From positions 233,141 through 297,140 of the forward strand of contig JAFQOO010000005.1 in the NCBI GenBank assembly GCA_017403145.1: a stretch of 64,000 nt of DNA. The letters are read 5' to 3'. Within the stretch, counting starts at the first letter, position 1. Each line of letters opens with the position of its first letter. Below are positions 38,211-47,983 of this stretch, piece by piece. This DNA is from Clostridia bacterium (GTDB lineage: Bacteria > Bacillota > Clostridia > Christensenellales > DTU072). The translations under genes were made by a program, and so were the position numbers. The notes beneath the pieces were generated by a model. That model worked only from the letters and a program-made list of their open reading frames with translations, made no database searches and was not told where the DNA came from.

Positions 38211-39956
38211 TTATTTATTTGATAATAGTTTTCTTAATTCTTCTTTTAGTTCTATTTGCTTTTCGGGAGTTGCCGTTTTAATTTCTTCAAACAAAGCGTT
38301 AATTCTATTTTGTTTTGAGGTTTGAAGAAGTTTTTCCATACAAGCCTTATAGTGTTCAGCCTGCATATCGGTTTGAACCTTATAAATAGAATCTAATATT
38401 GCGTCTATTTCCGCCTTGTTTTCAAGCTCAAGGTCGTATAAATCGCCTTTTTTGGGTGCGGTTTTGGCTTCTAAACGAGAAATCAAATAACGATATACTT
38501 TTTTATGAACCTCGTCTTCAAAAATATCTTCGCTCAAATCTTTTGCATATACGTAGCTCTTGAGCTCTATCATTGAAGCAAGAACAAATCTACTTATCTT
38601 TACGTTTGCACTTGCTACCTTATTTTCTCTTCTTTCTTGAGGCGTTACTTGGGGCTTATCTATAGTTTCTCCGCTCAAATATTTGGTTACTTGGGTAATC
38701 AAACTATCAACGCTCAATCCACTTAACTGAGAAACAAGTTTTGCATAGGCTTCTCTGGACACGGGTTCAAGAGATGCTAAAACAGGAATTGTCGATAACG
38801 CGAATTTCTCTTTACCTTCTATGGTAGAAACGTCTGCTCTTGCCTCTAGAGAACGAATTTTAAACTCGGTTAAAGGTAATGCCGAATTAACAAATTCATA
38901 AAATCCTTCTACGCCATATTTATTTATGCAATCATCCGGGTCTAAGCCCTGTGGCATACTCATAACACGAACTTCTAGATTAACACTTGCGAGCATATCA
39001 AGTGAGCGCCAAGTTGCACCTTGACCAGCCGCGTCACCATCGAAACAAACGTAAACCTTGCTAACGTATTTTCTAATTTCGTTACATTGTTCAATGGTTA
39101 GAGATGTACCCATTGACGCCACTACGTTATGAATACCTGCTTGATATAGACTAATAACGTCCATATAACCTTCCATCAAAATAATCGACGTATGTTTTTC
39201 TTCAACCAACGTTCTTTTGAAAAGGTTTATATTGTAAAGATTTTTACGTTTATCAAATAGAGGTGTGCCCCTAGTATTTAGGTACTTATTTTGTTTTGCA
39301 TTCTTATCCAAAGTACGAGCCCCAAAGCCTATTACTTGACCTTTAGCATTGATAATTGGAATAATAAGACGCTTTGCAAAAGAATCATAACCTTTTTCGT
39401 TTACTAGACCGGCAAGCATTAAAGTTTCTTTAGAAAAACCTTGTTTTGAAAGCTCGTTATACAAACCAAAACCATCAACCGAATAACCCATACCAAAAGT
39501 AATGCGAGTATCTTTTCTAATTTTTCTATTATCCATATACTCTAGCACTTCTTTTGCTTCCGGTTTAGATAAATTAGAATAAAAATAGCGAGCTGCAGCT
39601 TTATTTGCGGCAATCAGTTTATCTTGCCTTACCTTACGTTCGGTAAATTCCGGGTCCGTATTCTCGGGAATTTCCATATTATATTCTTTAGCTAGATATT
39701 CTATGGCTTCCGTATAGGACATACGTTCGTGCTCGGTTAAAAAGGTTATGACGTTACCACTTTTACCGCAACCAAAGCAATGGTAATATTGGTCGTCGGC
39801 ATTTACGCAAAAAGAAGCCGTCTTTTCACTATGAAAAGGACAGCAAGCCCAATATTTATTCCCCTTTCTTTGTAAATACATATATTTACCAAGAATAGAA
39901 ACAATATCTATTTTGGACTTTAGTTCATCTAACCATTTTTCAGGATACCTAGGCAT
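38211..39956 (-). CDS. dnaG: DNA primase
   Basis: DnaG makes RNA primers at the replication fork. The 581-residue protein has the CHC2 zinc finger (CCPFHSEKTASFCV and CFGCGKSGN), an RNA polymerase core and the TOPRIM motifs ILMEGYMDVISLYQ and VYVCFDGDAAGQGA, then a C-terminal domain for the DnaB helicase. Two ATGs are adjacent; I take the second (39956), as GAGG lies only one base from the first. It heads the dnaG-rpoD-trmK-nif3 run. Confidence 0.96.
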   Translation of the reverse strand: MPRYPEKWLDELKSKIDIVSILGKYMYLQRKGNKYWACCPFHSEKTASFCVNADDQYYHCFGCGKSGNVITFLTEHERMSYTEAIEYLAKEYNMEIPENTDPEFTERKVRQDKLIAANKAAARYFYSNLSKPEAKEVLEYMDNRKIRKDTRITFGMGYSVDGFGLYNELSKQGFSKETLMLAGLVNEKGYDSFAKRLIIPIINAKGQVIGFGARTLDKNAKQNKYLNTRGTPLFDKRKNLYNINLFKRTLVEEKHTSIILMEGYMDVISLYQAGIHNVVASMGTSLTIEQCNEIRKYVSKVYVCFDGDAAGQGATWRSLDMLASVNLEVRVMSMPQGLDPDDCINKYGVEGFYEFVNSALPLTEFKIRSLEARADVSTIEGKEKFALSTIPVLASLEPVSREAYAKLVSQLSGLSVDSLITQVTKYLSGETIDKPQVTPQERRENKVASANVKISRFVLASMIELKSYVYAKDLSEDIFEDEVHKKVYRYLISRLEAKTAPKKGDLYDLELENKAEIDAILDSIYKVQTDMQAEHYKACMEKLLQTSKQNRINALFEEIKTATPEKQIELKEELRKLLSNK

Positions 39957-40041
39957 CATTCCTCTATACGTAAATAAAATTAGTCTTAAAATAATACGAA
40001 ATTACTAAATTTTTTCCTTAAATAAATATAATATATATTAT

Positions 40042-40380
40042 TTATATAATTATTTTATCTTTACATTCTTCTTTTAACGCTAGATATAGTTTTGATAAAT
40101 CCAAAACATACATTTGCTTTTGCGAATCATTCATTGCGTCAAAAACATCTTGGTTTATCAATTTTCCAATAGCGCTAAGTTCTGCAAATTCATCATTTTG
40201 TAAAGCTAATACTTTTTCATAGTATTCAAAAACGTCCTTATCATTTAATAGTACGTTACCTAAAGTAATAATCCTATCGGTTGTATTTATCGAGCGTAAT
40301 TTATGTATTTCGGTATAATTTCCGGTAGCTAGTCTTTCCTTGACCTCTCGTAATATTTGAGTTCTTGTTTTTCTTTCCAT
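40042..40380 (-). CDS. Small helical protein of unknown function
   Basis: I do not recognise this 112-residue protein. It is predicted by eye to be mostly helical and charged, starting KTRTQILREVKERL and ending in LDLSKLYLALKEECKDK. No Cys pair, signal peptide or membrane segment is seen. AGGAGTGTGCT leads into the ATG, which supports real translation, and a TATAAT-like -10 lies roughly 40 bases upstream. It sits between dnaG and the divergent rpsU. Confidence 0.6.
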   Translation of the reverse strand: MERKTRTQILREVKERLATGNYTEIHKLRSINTTDRIITLGNVLLNDKDVFEYYEKVLALQNDEFAELSAIGKLINQDVFDAMNDSQKQMYVLDLSKLYLALKEECKDKIII

Positions 40381-40499
40381 AGCACACTCCTATAATATAT
40401 GTTTTCCTAACAATTATAAGTCTCATATTGATTACAAACGATTGGTTTGACAAATAATAACAAAAATAGACAGCTTAAATAAATTTTTATAATTATTGA

Positions 40500-40528
40500 T
40501 TGACAAAAAATTAGTAATTTAGTATTAT
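40500..40528 (+). promoter_or_regulatory. Strong promoter of rpsU
   Basis: TTGACA (40500-40505, perfect) and TATTAT (40523-40528) are exactly 17 bases apart, upstream of an AGGAGGTG ribosome site at 40549-40556. Confidence 0.85.
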
Positions 40529-40563
40529 ATTCAAGGAAAAAATAAACGAGGAGGTGAATATTA

Positions 40564-40740
40564 ATGTCAACAGTTATCGTTAAAGAAAATGAAAACCTTG
40601 ATTCCGCTATTCGTAGATGGAAGAAAAAGTGTGCTAATGACGGCATTATTGGGGACCTTCGTCGTAAAGAAGCTTACGAAAAGCCCAGCGTACGTCGTAA
40701 AAAGAAGGCAGAAGCTGCACGTAAGAGAATGTACAAATAG
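40564..40740 (+). CDS. rpsU: 30S ribosomal protein S21
   Basis: This 58-codon gene encodes S21, a small basic protein of the 30S subunit involved in initiation. The translation starts [19 protein letters not shown] and continues with the basic C-terminal [23 protein letters not shown] lies 7 bases before the ATG, a consensus promoter lies upstream and a clear terminator follows, so it is a single-gene unit. In many Firmicutes rpsU lies near dnaG and rpoD; here it is nearby but on the opposite strand. Confidence 0.97.
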   Translation: MSTVIVKENENLDSAIRRWKKKCANDGIIGDLRRKEAYEKPSVRRKKKAEAARKRMYK

Positions 40741-40754
40741 TTATTAGTACGTTG

Positions 40755-40782
40755 AAAGCATCGCTAATTGCGATGCTTTTTT
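40755..40782 (+). terminator. Terminator of rpsU
   Basis: The 10-bp stem AAAGCATCGC (40755-40764) pairs with GCGATGCTTT (40770-40779) around a 5-base loop, followed by T. Confidence 0.9.
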
Positions 40783-40792
40783 CTTTCCCCTA

Positions 40793-40826
40793 TCATAAAA
40801 AACAGCGACCATCCGGTCGCTGTTTT
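40793..40826 (-). terminator. Terminator of the hrcA-to-ABC operon
   Basis: The 12-bp stem AAAACAGCGACC (40799-40810) pairs with GGTCGCTGTTTT (40815-40826) across a 4-base loop. A T run follows on the minus strand. It lies just after the ABC transporter stop. Confidence 0.9.
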
Positions 40827-40839
40827 AACTTTATTAACT

Positions 40840-43617
40840 CTACTCTATTCGCAAAGCATCTACCATATTCTTTCTTGCAGCCGATTGACTTGGTATCAAA
40901 CCACTCAAAATGGTTAAGCCCAAACTTAGTATAACTAATGCAACAGCATGAATTGGGTTTAAATTCAAGAGTGAATATACGCCGGAGGCATTGCCTATTA
41001 TTAGGTTTATAAGCGGTATCAATGCATAAGCAATACCAACGCCTAGTACGCCACTAAACGAGCCTATAATAGCTGTTTCAGCATCAAATACTCTAGAAAT
41101 ATCCTTCTTTCTTGCGCCTAAGCTACGAAGTATACCAATTTCCCTCGTTCTTTCAACAACAGAGTTTGATGTTACTATGGATATCATTACACAAGAAACG
41201 ATTAGTGAAATAGAAGCTACCGCAATTAGTATATAAGTCATCAAGTCTATAACGCTTCTTACCGTTTGAATAAACATTTCCGATATATCGAAGTACTCGA
41301 CTATTTCATCTTCCGTATGAGTTTCGTTCCAATCATCCAAGTAATCATTTATGGCTTGCTTGGAGTTAAAGTCGGATGGGTAAACATACATATAAACGGG
41401 ATTAGTGTCTATACCAAGCGACTTTTTAAAACTGGTTCCTTTTAGTCCATCTGTCATAAAGCTCATCATATTTATCATAATTTGGAATGAGCTTGCGTTT
41501 TTATTATCTATATCCGCATCGATAGGAATGGTGGTTATAGGCTCGCCATTAAATTTATAGCCCTTAATAATCACTTTATCAGAACCACTTTCGATTGATT
41601 GCTTTTGAGCAATAGTAACGTCTGAATTGCTTGCATTGTTTAAAACACGTTCACCAAGAGCACTAGTATAGCAGAATGATGAGCCAAAGAAAGATACCAT
41701 TGAATTGGGTTTAACTCTCAAAATACCAACAACTTTTAGCGTTTCACCTTTATTATATAATTCTTCACTAGCACTATTTATAGTGAAATAATCGTCAGCA
41801 CCTTTAGTATAATAATCGTTATTATAAATAAGCTTGAATTCTTGGGATAGTATATCATCAAAAGATATGCTTTGGCGGTATACCGGCTTATCGTTTTCAT
41901 CCTTAACAACCGAACCATCTGCATTCCTTTGATAAACGTCAACACCAAATTGTTCCAATGCAGTAATAGAAATGTTGTTATACGTATCAACAACCATAAC
42001 AATTTCATTATATGCTGTAGGATATCTACCACCTATTACGTCATAATATTCGCCAACAAAATCGTCGCCACCTGCTAGTTGATACCAATTATTAGGTTCT
42101 AGACCATTTCCACCTAAAACCTGCATAGCAATATTCATAGCATGAGTTACTTTTGTTTTGGGTGAAACGTCCTTATATTCATAAGCAGTACCTTCGTTAT
42201 TAAGGTTCTTTGAAAGGATGTTCATTTGTACGCCGTAATAGTTTTGAATAGCTTTGTACCAATCGTCATCCATATTTTTTATGTATTGAACGTATTCATC
42301 GGTAATTGCATTTTCCCCTATTGAACTAGCTACTTGTGATATCAAACCATTAATCATACTGCTCATTGAATCGGCAGCGGCATTAGAGCCATCGTCAATG
42401 TAAACTTCTTTATCAGTCGGGAAAGATGAAACCCCACTATTCAAGTTCGGATTGGTTATTTCTCCTGATGCTACGCTTTCCATCGCACCAAAAAGTTTTT
42501 CCAAAACCGAGTAGTCCATTGAATACTCGTAGATACCCATCGGTACGGAAGCCAAAATAGAGGTTTGCATATTATCAACGTAAACGTTAACACCATTTGA
42601 CATAGACAAAACCAATGCCAAACTTATAATACCTATACTGCCTGCAAAAGAGGTAAGGAAAGTACGACGTTTTTTAGTAATCAAGTTCTTCAAAGAAAGT
42701 TGGAAAGCAGTTTTGGCTTTCATTGAAGTAGCTTTAAACGGACTCTTGCTTCCTTTGATAGTACCACCAATGCCTAGAGAATTCAAGAAACTGAGTTTCT
42801 TTAACAATTTATCCTTTGCGGAAAGCTCGCTCTTTTCAACTGATACTTCAGAAGATGCATCGCTAGAAACGTCATTATGCTCAGCAAGATATTTGTCAGA
42901 ATATACGTATTGTAAATTTTCCTCTTCCAACGGGTCCCAATCGTAAGGATTACTATCGCGCTCGACTAAACCATCGTTTAATTTGATGATACGAGTAGAA
43001 TATGTATCAGCAAGTTCATTATTGTGGGTTACCATAATAACCAAACGGTCTTGTGCAACCTCTTTAAGAACGTTCATAACTTGGATGGAAAGTTCGGAAT
43101 CCAAAGCTCCGGTAGGCTCGTCTGCTAAAACGATTTTAGGATTGTTAACAAGAGCACGAGCGATAGCAACACGTTGCATTTGACCGCCACTAAGTTGCGA
43201 GGGCTTCTTTTTAAGTTCAGCCCCCATACCAACCTTTTCGAGAGCTTCAACCGCGCGTTTATTGCGTTCTGCTTTCGTTACGCCAGAAAGGCTCAAAGCC
43301 AATGCTACGTTTTCTAATACCGTTAAATGGGGAATTAGGTTATAGTTTTGGAACACAAAACCAATCGTTGCATTTCTATAAGCATCCCATTGTTCAGCTC
43401 TAAAATCTTTTGTTGAAGTATCGCCAATAATCAAATCACCGGTAGTATATCTATCTAGACCGCCGATTATATTAAGCATAGTAGATTTACCACAACCCGA
43501 TGCACCTATAATGGAAACGAATTCGCTTTCTCTAAAAGCCAAAGAAATGCCACGAAGTGCATTAACTTGATATTCGCCCATTTGATAAATTTTAGTAACA
43601 TTTGTTAATTTTAGCAT
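40840..43617 (-). CDS. ABC transporter, ATPase fused to FtsX-like permease (MacB-like)
   Basis: The 925-residue protein starts with an ATPase: Walker A GASGCGKSTMLN, signature LSGGQMQRVAIARAL and Walker B IVLADEPTGALD (residues about 1-225). A linker follows, then a first membrane segment near residue 330 (SIGIISLALVLSMSNG), an outer domain of about 430 residues and three C-terminal segments with the FtsX motif REIGILRSLGARKKDI. This is the MacB/LolCDE mechanotransmission type, which exports or extracts peptides or lipids, often linked to antimicrobial resistance. The cargo is unknown. It is the last gene of the dnaK run, 16 bases after the HIT gene. Confidence 0.88.
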   Translation of the reverse strand: MLKLTNVTKIYQMGEYQVNALRGISLAFRESEFVSIIGASGCGKSTMLNIIGGLDRYTTGDLIIGDTSTKDFRAEQWDAYRNATIGFVFQNYNLIPHLTVLENVALALSLSGVTKAERNKRAVEALEKVGMGAELKKKPSQLSGGQMQRVAIARALVNNPKIVLADEPTGALDSELSIQVMNVLKEVAQDRLVIMVTHNNELADTYSTRIIKLNDGLVERDSNPYDWDPLEEENLQYVYSDKYLAEHNDVSSDASSEVSVEKSELSAKDKLLKKLSFLNSLGIGGTIKGSKSPFKATSMKAKTAFQLSLKNLITKKRRTFLTSFAGSIGIISLALVLSMSNGVNVYVDNMQTSILASVPMGIYEYSMDYSVLEKLFGAMESVASGEITNPNLNSGVSSFPTDKEVYIDDGSNAAADSMSSMINGLISQVASSIGENAITDEYVQYIKNMDDDWYKAIQNYYGVQMNILSKNLNNEGTAYEYKDVSPKTKVTHAMNIAMQVLGGNGLEPNNWYQLAGGDDFVGEYYDVIGGRYPTAYNEIVMVVDTYNNISITALEQFGVDVYQRNADGSVVKDENDKPVYRQSISFDDILSQEFKLIYNNDYYTKGADDYFTINSASEELYNKGETLKVVGILRVKPNSMVSFFGSSFCYTSALGERVLNNASNSDVTIAQKQSIESGSDKVIIKGYKFNGEPITTIPIDADIDNKNASSFQIMINMMSFMTDGLKGTSFKKSLGIDTNPVYMYVYPSDFNSKQAINDYLDDWNETHTEDEIVEYFDISEMFIQTVRSVIDLMTYILIAVASISLIVSCVMISIVTSNSVVERTREIGILRSLGARKKDISRVFDAETAIIGSFSGVLGVGIAYALIPLINLIIGNASGVYSLLNLNPIHAVALVILSLGLTILSGLIPSQSAARKNMVDALRIE

Positions 43618-43633
43618 AACACAATCTCCCTAT

Positions 43634-43978
43634 TTATGCCATTTTATCAGATAATTTTTGACCACCTAAAATGTGGATATGAAGATGATTAACAGATTGA
43701 CATCCATTCTCACCTTTGTTGGAAACAAGACGGAATCCTTCTTGTAATCCTAAATCATCAACTAACGTTGAAAGCTTTTTCAAGCATTCACCCAAAATGA
43801 CTGCTTCTTCGCTAGTCATTTCTATAATATTAGCATAATGACGCTTGGGAATCAATAGGTAATGTTTTTCAGCTTGAGGGTTTATATCGGCAATAATAAC
43901 CATTTCATCATCTTCATAAAACTTCTTAGATGGAATTATTCCGTTAGCAATCTTACAAAAAATACAATCATTCATCAT
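43634..43978 (-). CDS. HIT family (HINT-like) nucleotide-binding protein
   Basis: The protein of about 114 residues is a histidine-triad hydrolase acting on purine nucleoside phosphoramidates or similar. It has CIFCKIANGIIPSKK, LLIPKRHYANI and the triad VNHLHIHILGGQ. The start is the ATG at 43978 (or the adjacent one at 43975), just after GGAGAG; a TTG at 43993 is in frame but precedes that site. It overlaps the end of mtaB. Confidence 0.92.
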   Translation of the reverse strand: MMNDCIFCKIANGIIPSKKFYEDDEMVIIADINPQAEKHYLLIPKRHYANIIEMTSEEAVILGECLKKLSTLVDDLGLQEGFRLVSNKGENGCQSVNHLHIHILGGQKLSDKMA

Positions 43979-45218
43979 CTTTAATCTCTCCAATTATACC
44001 GTCTTTATATAAGCTGGTAGGCTTAACAACAGCATTATTTTTATTTGTTTTAGTATAAATTCTAACGTAATACTGACTATATCCCACTGAATATCCGTCA
44101 ACATACGTTTCGAAAATAACATCTTGATATGAATTTAACATTAAAATTAAATATTCTTTATTTAATTTTTCCTTTACAATACGTAATCTTTCCTTTCTTT
44201 CTTTAATTACGTTAGCGGATATAACAGGCAAACTATATGCTTTAGTGCCCGGTCTAGGTGAAAATGGGAAAATATGTACGTCAGAAAAACGCACCTCTTC
44301 AACAAACTTTAACGTATTCTCAAAAGCTTCTTCTGATTCAGTGGGAAAGCCTACGATAATATCGGTAGTTATTGCTGCAAGCGGAAAATATTTTCTAATT
44401 AAATCTACCTTTTCTTTATATTCAGCAGGACCATAACGTCTATTCATAGACTTTAAAACGCTTTCATCACCGTGTTGAAGAGACAAATGGAAATGTGGGC
44501 AAAACTTTTTTAATCCTTTTAGTGCGATTAGTAATTCGTCAGTAATTCCTTCAACGTAAAAAGAGCCTAATCTAATACGAACGTCTATATTGCTTAACCT
44601 ATCTATCAATTTAGCAAGACTTTCGTTATTATCAACACCGTATTGGGCAAGATTTACACCTGTAATTACTATTTCCTTTGTTTTTTTAGATAAAGTTTCT
44701 ATTTCTTTGACGCAACTATCAATCTTACGAGAACGAGACCTTCCCCGTAGATAAGGAATTATGCAATAAGAGCAAAAATTATTACAGCCATCCTGTATTT
44801 TAACATAGGACCTAGTTCTTTCTGGTTTAGGGAAGGCGAGTGGTTCTTCATACGAAAGAGGTAAATCAAATTTTCCTTCCGCAAGTTGCTTATCGATTTC
44901 TTCAAAGATTCTTTGCTTACCTCCAACACCACTTACGTATAAAACTTCTTTGTTTAAATAGAATTCTTTGTTCTTTTGAGATGCACAACCTGTAATGATT
45001 ATTTTTGCGTTTGGATTAAATTTCTTTATCCTAGAAATAATCTGTCTAGATTTTCTTTCCGCTTCGTTTGTTACAGCACAGGTATTTATAACATATAAAT
45101 CCGCGTATTCAAGCTCTTGAGAAGTATGGTATCCCCTATTTTCAAGTTCGGAAACCAAAACATCACATTCATATTGGTTGACTTTACACCCCAAATTAAA
45201 TACGACAGCCTTTAACAT
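43968..45218 (-). CDS. mtaB: tRNA t6A37 methylthiotransferase MtaB
   Basis: MtaB adds a methylthio group to t6A37 of tRNAs that read ANN codons. The 416-residue protein shows the N-terminal MTTase domain with FNLGCKVNQYECD and NTCAVTNEAERKSRQ, the radical SAM motif DGCNNFCSYCIIPYLRG (CxxxCxxC), LSLQHGDESVLKSMNR and a C-terminal TRAM domain. The cluster-binding Cys all appear present. It overlaps rsmE by 7 bases. Confidence 0.95.
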   Translation of the reverse strand: MLKAVVFNLGCKVNQYECDVLVSELENRGYHTSQELEYADLYVINTCAVTNEAERKSRQIISRIKKFNPNAKIIITGCASQKNKEFYLNKEVLYVSGVGGKQRIFEEIDKQLAEGKFDLPLSYEEPLAFPKPERTRSYVKIQDGCNNFCSYCIIPYLRGRSRSRKIDSCVKEIETLSKKTKEIVITGVNLAQYGVDNNESLAKLIDRLSNIDVRIRLGSFYVEGITDELLIALKGLKKFCPHFHLSLQHGDESVLKSMNRRYGPAEYKEKVDLIRKYFPLAAITTDIIVGFPTESEEAFENTLKFVEEVRFSDVHIFPFSPRPGTKAYSLPVISANVIKERKERLRIVKEKLNKEYLILMLNSYQDVIFETYVDGYSVGYSQYYVRIYTKTNKNNAVVKPTSLYKDGIIGEIKDDE

Positions 45219-45919
45219 ATCTCTCCTAATGCATTTAATAATAAAACTAATGCAGAAACCGAGGCTGTTTCCACTCTCAATATTCGCTTTCCTAACGTAA
45301 CGATAGAATAGTTTTTATCTTTCGCATAAGAAACTTCTTTTTCAGCAAAGCCCCCTTCGCTTCCTATAAAAATTACGCTATCGCCTCTCGTATCATTAAT
45401 AGACTTTTCTATAGTTCCATCACGTTCAAGCTCATAACAAAAAATCTTATTATCTAAATCATCATACTCCGTTATAGCTTCTTCAAAATCTTTTAACTCG
45501 TGAACTATTGGTAGTATTGCTCTACCACATTGTTTAGAAGCATCTAGAACAATGCTTTCAATCCTTTCTTTCGAATATTTTTTTACGTTCGTTCTTTCGG
45601 AAACGTAAGGAACTATATCAGTTACTCCAAGCTCTACTGCTTTTTGAACTACAAAATCGAACTCCTTGCAAAGTGCCTGACAAAGTACGATTTTAGCTTT
45701 AGGTTCAGTATCATTTTTTACTACTTCGTTTATAGAACAATAAACCTCGTCTTTTGTAATATTATCAATGGTGCAATAATAATCAAACCCATCACCAATA
45801 CAACAAATAAGAGAATAACCCGCTTTATGACGGGTTACTTTTACACAATGAAAGTATTCTCTATCTGTGAGAACAATATTATTACCTAGTTTAGAGCCAT
45901 AAAATCTTTTAAGTTCCAT
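45212..45919 (-). CDS. rsmE: 16S rRNA (uracil(1498)-N3)-methyltransferase
   Basis: RsmE methylates U1498 of 16S rRNA. The 235-residue SPOUT-type protein has an N-terminal PUA-like part (DREYFHCVKVTRHKAG), VQKAVELGVTDIVPYVSERT, and the knotted SAM site in FIGSEGGFAEKEV and LGKRILRVETAS. It overlaps prmA by 11 bases, in the usual dnaJ-prmA-rsmE-mtaB order. Confidence 0.95.
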   Translation of the reverse strand: MELKRFYGSKLGNNIVLTDREYFHCVKVTRHKAGYSLICCIGDGFDYYCTIDNITKDEVYCSINEVVKNDTEPKAKIVLCQALCKEFDFVVQKAVELGVTDIVPYVSERTNVKKYSKERIESIVLDASKQCGRAILPIVHELKDFEEAITEYDDLDNKIFCYELERDGTIEKSINDTRGDSVIFIGSEGGFAEKEVSYAKDKNYSIVTLGKRILRVETASVSALVLLLNALGEIC

Positions 45920-46823
45920 AGATGAATTTTACTCCAACCCATTCACCTTCGTCAACTCTTTCTAGCAATTTAAAACTATATGTTTTAAAAACTTGTATTA
46001 ATTCATCTGCCCTAACGTCTAAAATACCGGAACAAATGACTATACCGCCTAATTTAACGTACCGCGTCAAATCGAATACGATTTTATTAAGAATATCAGC
46101 GGTTAAATTACAAAGTAAAACGTCAGCTTTAAACTCTTCTATAGCATCTATACCGCCTGCAGTAAATCTCACTTTAGATAGCACGTCGTTTAAAATAGAA
46201 TTTTCTTTAGCACACTCCAACGTCTCTACGTCTATATCGCACATATCAACGCTTAGAGCACCCGATTTTGCAGCGCCAATACCAAGAATACCACTACCGG
46301 CACCAACGTCGATTACTTTTTTTCCTTTTAAATCAGTATTTGACATCAAGGTTAAACACAATCTTGTGCTCGAATGTTCGCCGGTGCCAAATGCTTTAGA
46401 AGGATTTATTCTAATACTGATACCTTCTTCGGGTACTTCAAGCCATTCGGCAACAACGTTATACTTTCCGGCTTTGACAGGCTTATAAAACTTTTTCCAG
46501 TCTTCTTCCCAATCGACTTCCGGAACGTCTTCAACAATAATTTGCATTTTGCCATACTTATTTTCTAACTGTTCTAAGGCAATCTTCAATGAATCTAAAT
46601 TTTCGTTCAGCTCACTTTCTTCAACAAAAAAGCTTACTTTCACCTCGTCTGGAAGTTGCAGTAAATTATCATCAACGTAATCCCAACAAGTATCACTATG
46701 CAAAATAAAATCAAGGTCCTTTGGGTCTAGGACCTTGACTCCGGTAGCACCAAGTTCCCACATAACGTCGGAAACAGCATCGGATGCAACACTGGTTGTA
46801 ACAACAATAATCTCTTTAAACAT
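45909..46823 (-). CDS. prmA: Ribosomal protein L11 methyltransferase
   Basis: PrmA trimethylates ribosomal protein L11. The 304-residue protein has an N-terminal substrate-binding part, NPSKAFGTGEHSSTRLC, SAM motif I VIDVGAGSGILGIGAAK and VLLCNLTADIL. Its start shares one base with the dnaJ stop. Confidence 0.95.
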   Translation of the reverse strand: MFKEIIVVTTSVASDAVSDVMWELGATGVKVLDPKDLDFILHSDTCWDYVDDNLLQLPDEVKVSFFVEESELNENLDSLKIALEQLENKYGKMQIIVEDVPEVDWEEDWKKFYKPVKAGKYNVVAEWLEVPEEGISIRINPSKAFGTGEHSSTRLCLTLMSNTDLKGKKVIDVGAGSGILGIGAAKSGALSVDMCDIDVETLECAKENSILNDVLSKVRFTAGGIDAIEEFKADVLLCNLTADILNKIVFDLTRYVKLGGIVICSGILDVRADELIQVFKTYSFKLLERVDEGEWVGVKFIYGT

Positions 46824-47971
46824 TAGTCTATGTTCTTTACCTTTTTCTTAAACTTCTCAACTTCATCATAATGAGCATTTTTATCTAGTTCATTGAAATA
46901 GGTACGATACTCTTTTCTTTGTCTAATCGATAAATTTTTAGGAATATCTACTTTAATAGTAATTATTAAATCACCATATGAACTCTTATTCAAATACTTA
47001 ACGCCCTTTCCGCGTAGTTTAAGAACGTCGCCATTTTTTGTACCAACGGGAATTTCAATAGTTGCAGGCTTATCCATGGTAGGAACTTCTATCTCATCGC
47101 CAAAAACTGCTTGGGTAATAGTAATGGGAAGGTCTAAATACAAGTCGTTACCTTTACGAACGAATAAGTTATGTGGTTTAACTCTAAATACTATGAATAG
47201 GTTACCATAACCTCCACCATTGTATCCGGCATGACCACCTCCGGGAACCCTATAGGTTTGTCCATTGTTTACTCCTGCCGGTATAGTTATGGTCTTGCTA
47301 GTCTTCTTGGTAATCTTTCCTTTACCTTTACAATCGGGGCATTGTTCCATAATAATTTTGCCGGAGCCACCGCACATATCGCAAACTCTTTCCGTTTGCA
47401 TTACGCCAAGCATAGTGCGTTGTTGTACAACAACACGACCCCTACCACCACACTTTGAGCAAGTTTTTACGCTAGAACCATCTTTTGCTCCACTGCCATT
47501 ACAAGTAGCACATTTTTCTATGCGTGAGTAATTGATTTCTTTTGTAGCACCAAAACAAGCTTCTCTAAAGGTTAGGTTTATTTCTAATTCGATGTCATCA
47601 CCATCTCTAGGCGCATTGGTATAACGAGAACTGCCACCCCCGCTAAAAGCACTGAATATATCGCTAAATATATCACCAAAGCCAGCGCCACCGCCAAAGG
47701 GATTGAAGCCTTGACCACCTGCTCCATTAAAAGTAGGACCGTCTTCACTACCATATTGGTCGTATGCGGCCTTCTTTTGTGGGTCAGATAGTACTGCATA
47801 AGCATATTGCACGTCTTTAAACTTTTCTTCAGCTTCGGCTTTTTCTTTATCAGATGCAGTAGCAAAAACGTCCGGGTGATATTTCTTCGCCATACGACGA
47901 TACGCGGACTTTATTTCGTCCGCGCTCGCGTTTTTATCGACACCTAATATGCCATAATAATCTTTAGCCAT
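46823..47971 (-). CDS. dnaJ: Chaperone protein DnaJ
   Basis: DnaJ delivers unfolded proteins to DnaK and stimulates its ATPase. The 382-residue class I protein has the J domain with the HPD motif in MAKKYHPDVF, a glycine-rich region, four CxxCxGxG zinc repeats (CATCNGSG, CSKCGGRG, CDMCGGSG, CPDCKGKG) and the C-terminal client-binding domains. It starts 12 bases after the dnaK stop. Confidence 0.97.
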   Translation of the reverse strand: MAKDYYGILGVDKNASADEIKSAYRRMAKKYHPDVFATASDKEKAEAEEKFKDVQYAYAVLSDPQKKAAYDQYGSEDGPTFNGAGGQGFNPFGGGAGFGDIFSDIFSAFSGGGSSRYTNAPRDGDDIELEINLTFREACFGATKEINYSRIEKCATCNGSGAKDGSSVKTCSKCGGRGRVVVQQRTMLGVMQTERVCDMCGGSGKIIMEQCPDCKGKGKITKKTSKTITIPAGVNNGQTYRVPGGGHAGYNGGGYGNLFIVFRVKPHNLFVRKGNDLYLDLPITITQAVFGDEIEVPTMDKPATIEIPVGTKNGDVLKLRGKGVKYLNKSSYGDLIITIKVDIPKNLSIRQRKEYRTYFNELDKNAHYDEVEKFKKKVKNID

Positions 47972-47983
47972 TTTATGTCCTTA

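Noticed and set aside
40407..40646. A 79-codon minus-strand frame over the rpsU region
   Set aside because: It overlaps the rpsU promoter and coding region in antisense and has no ribosome site.
45922..46488. A 188-codon open frame on the plus strand
   Set aside because: It is the antisense shadow of prmA, whose motifs are clear on the minus strand.
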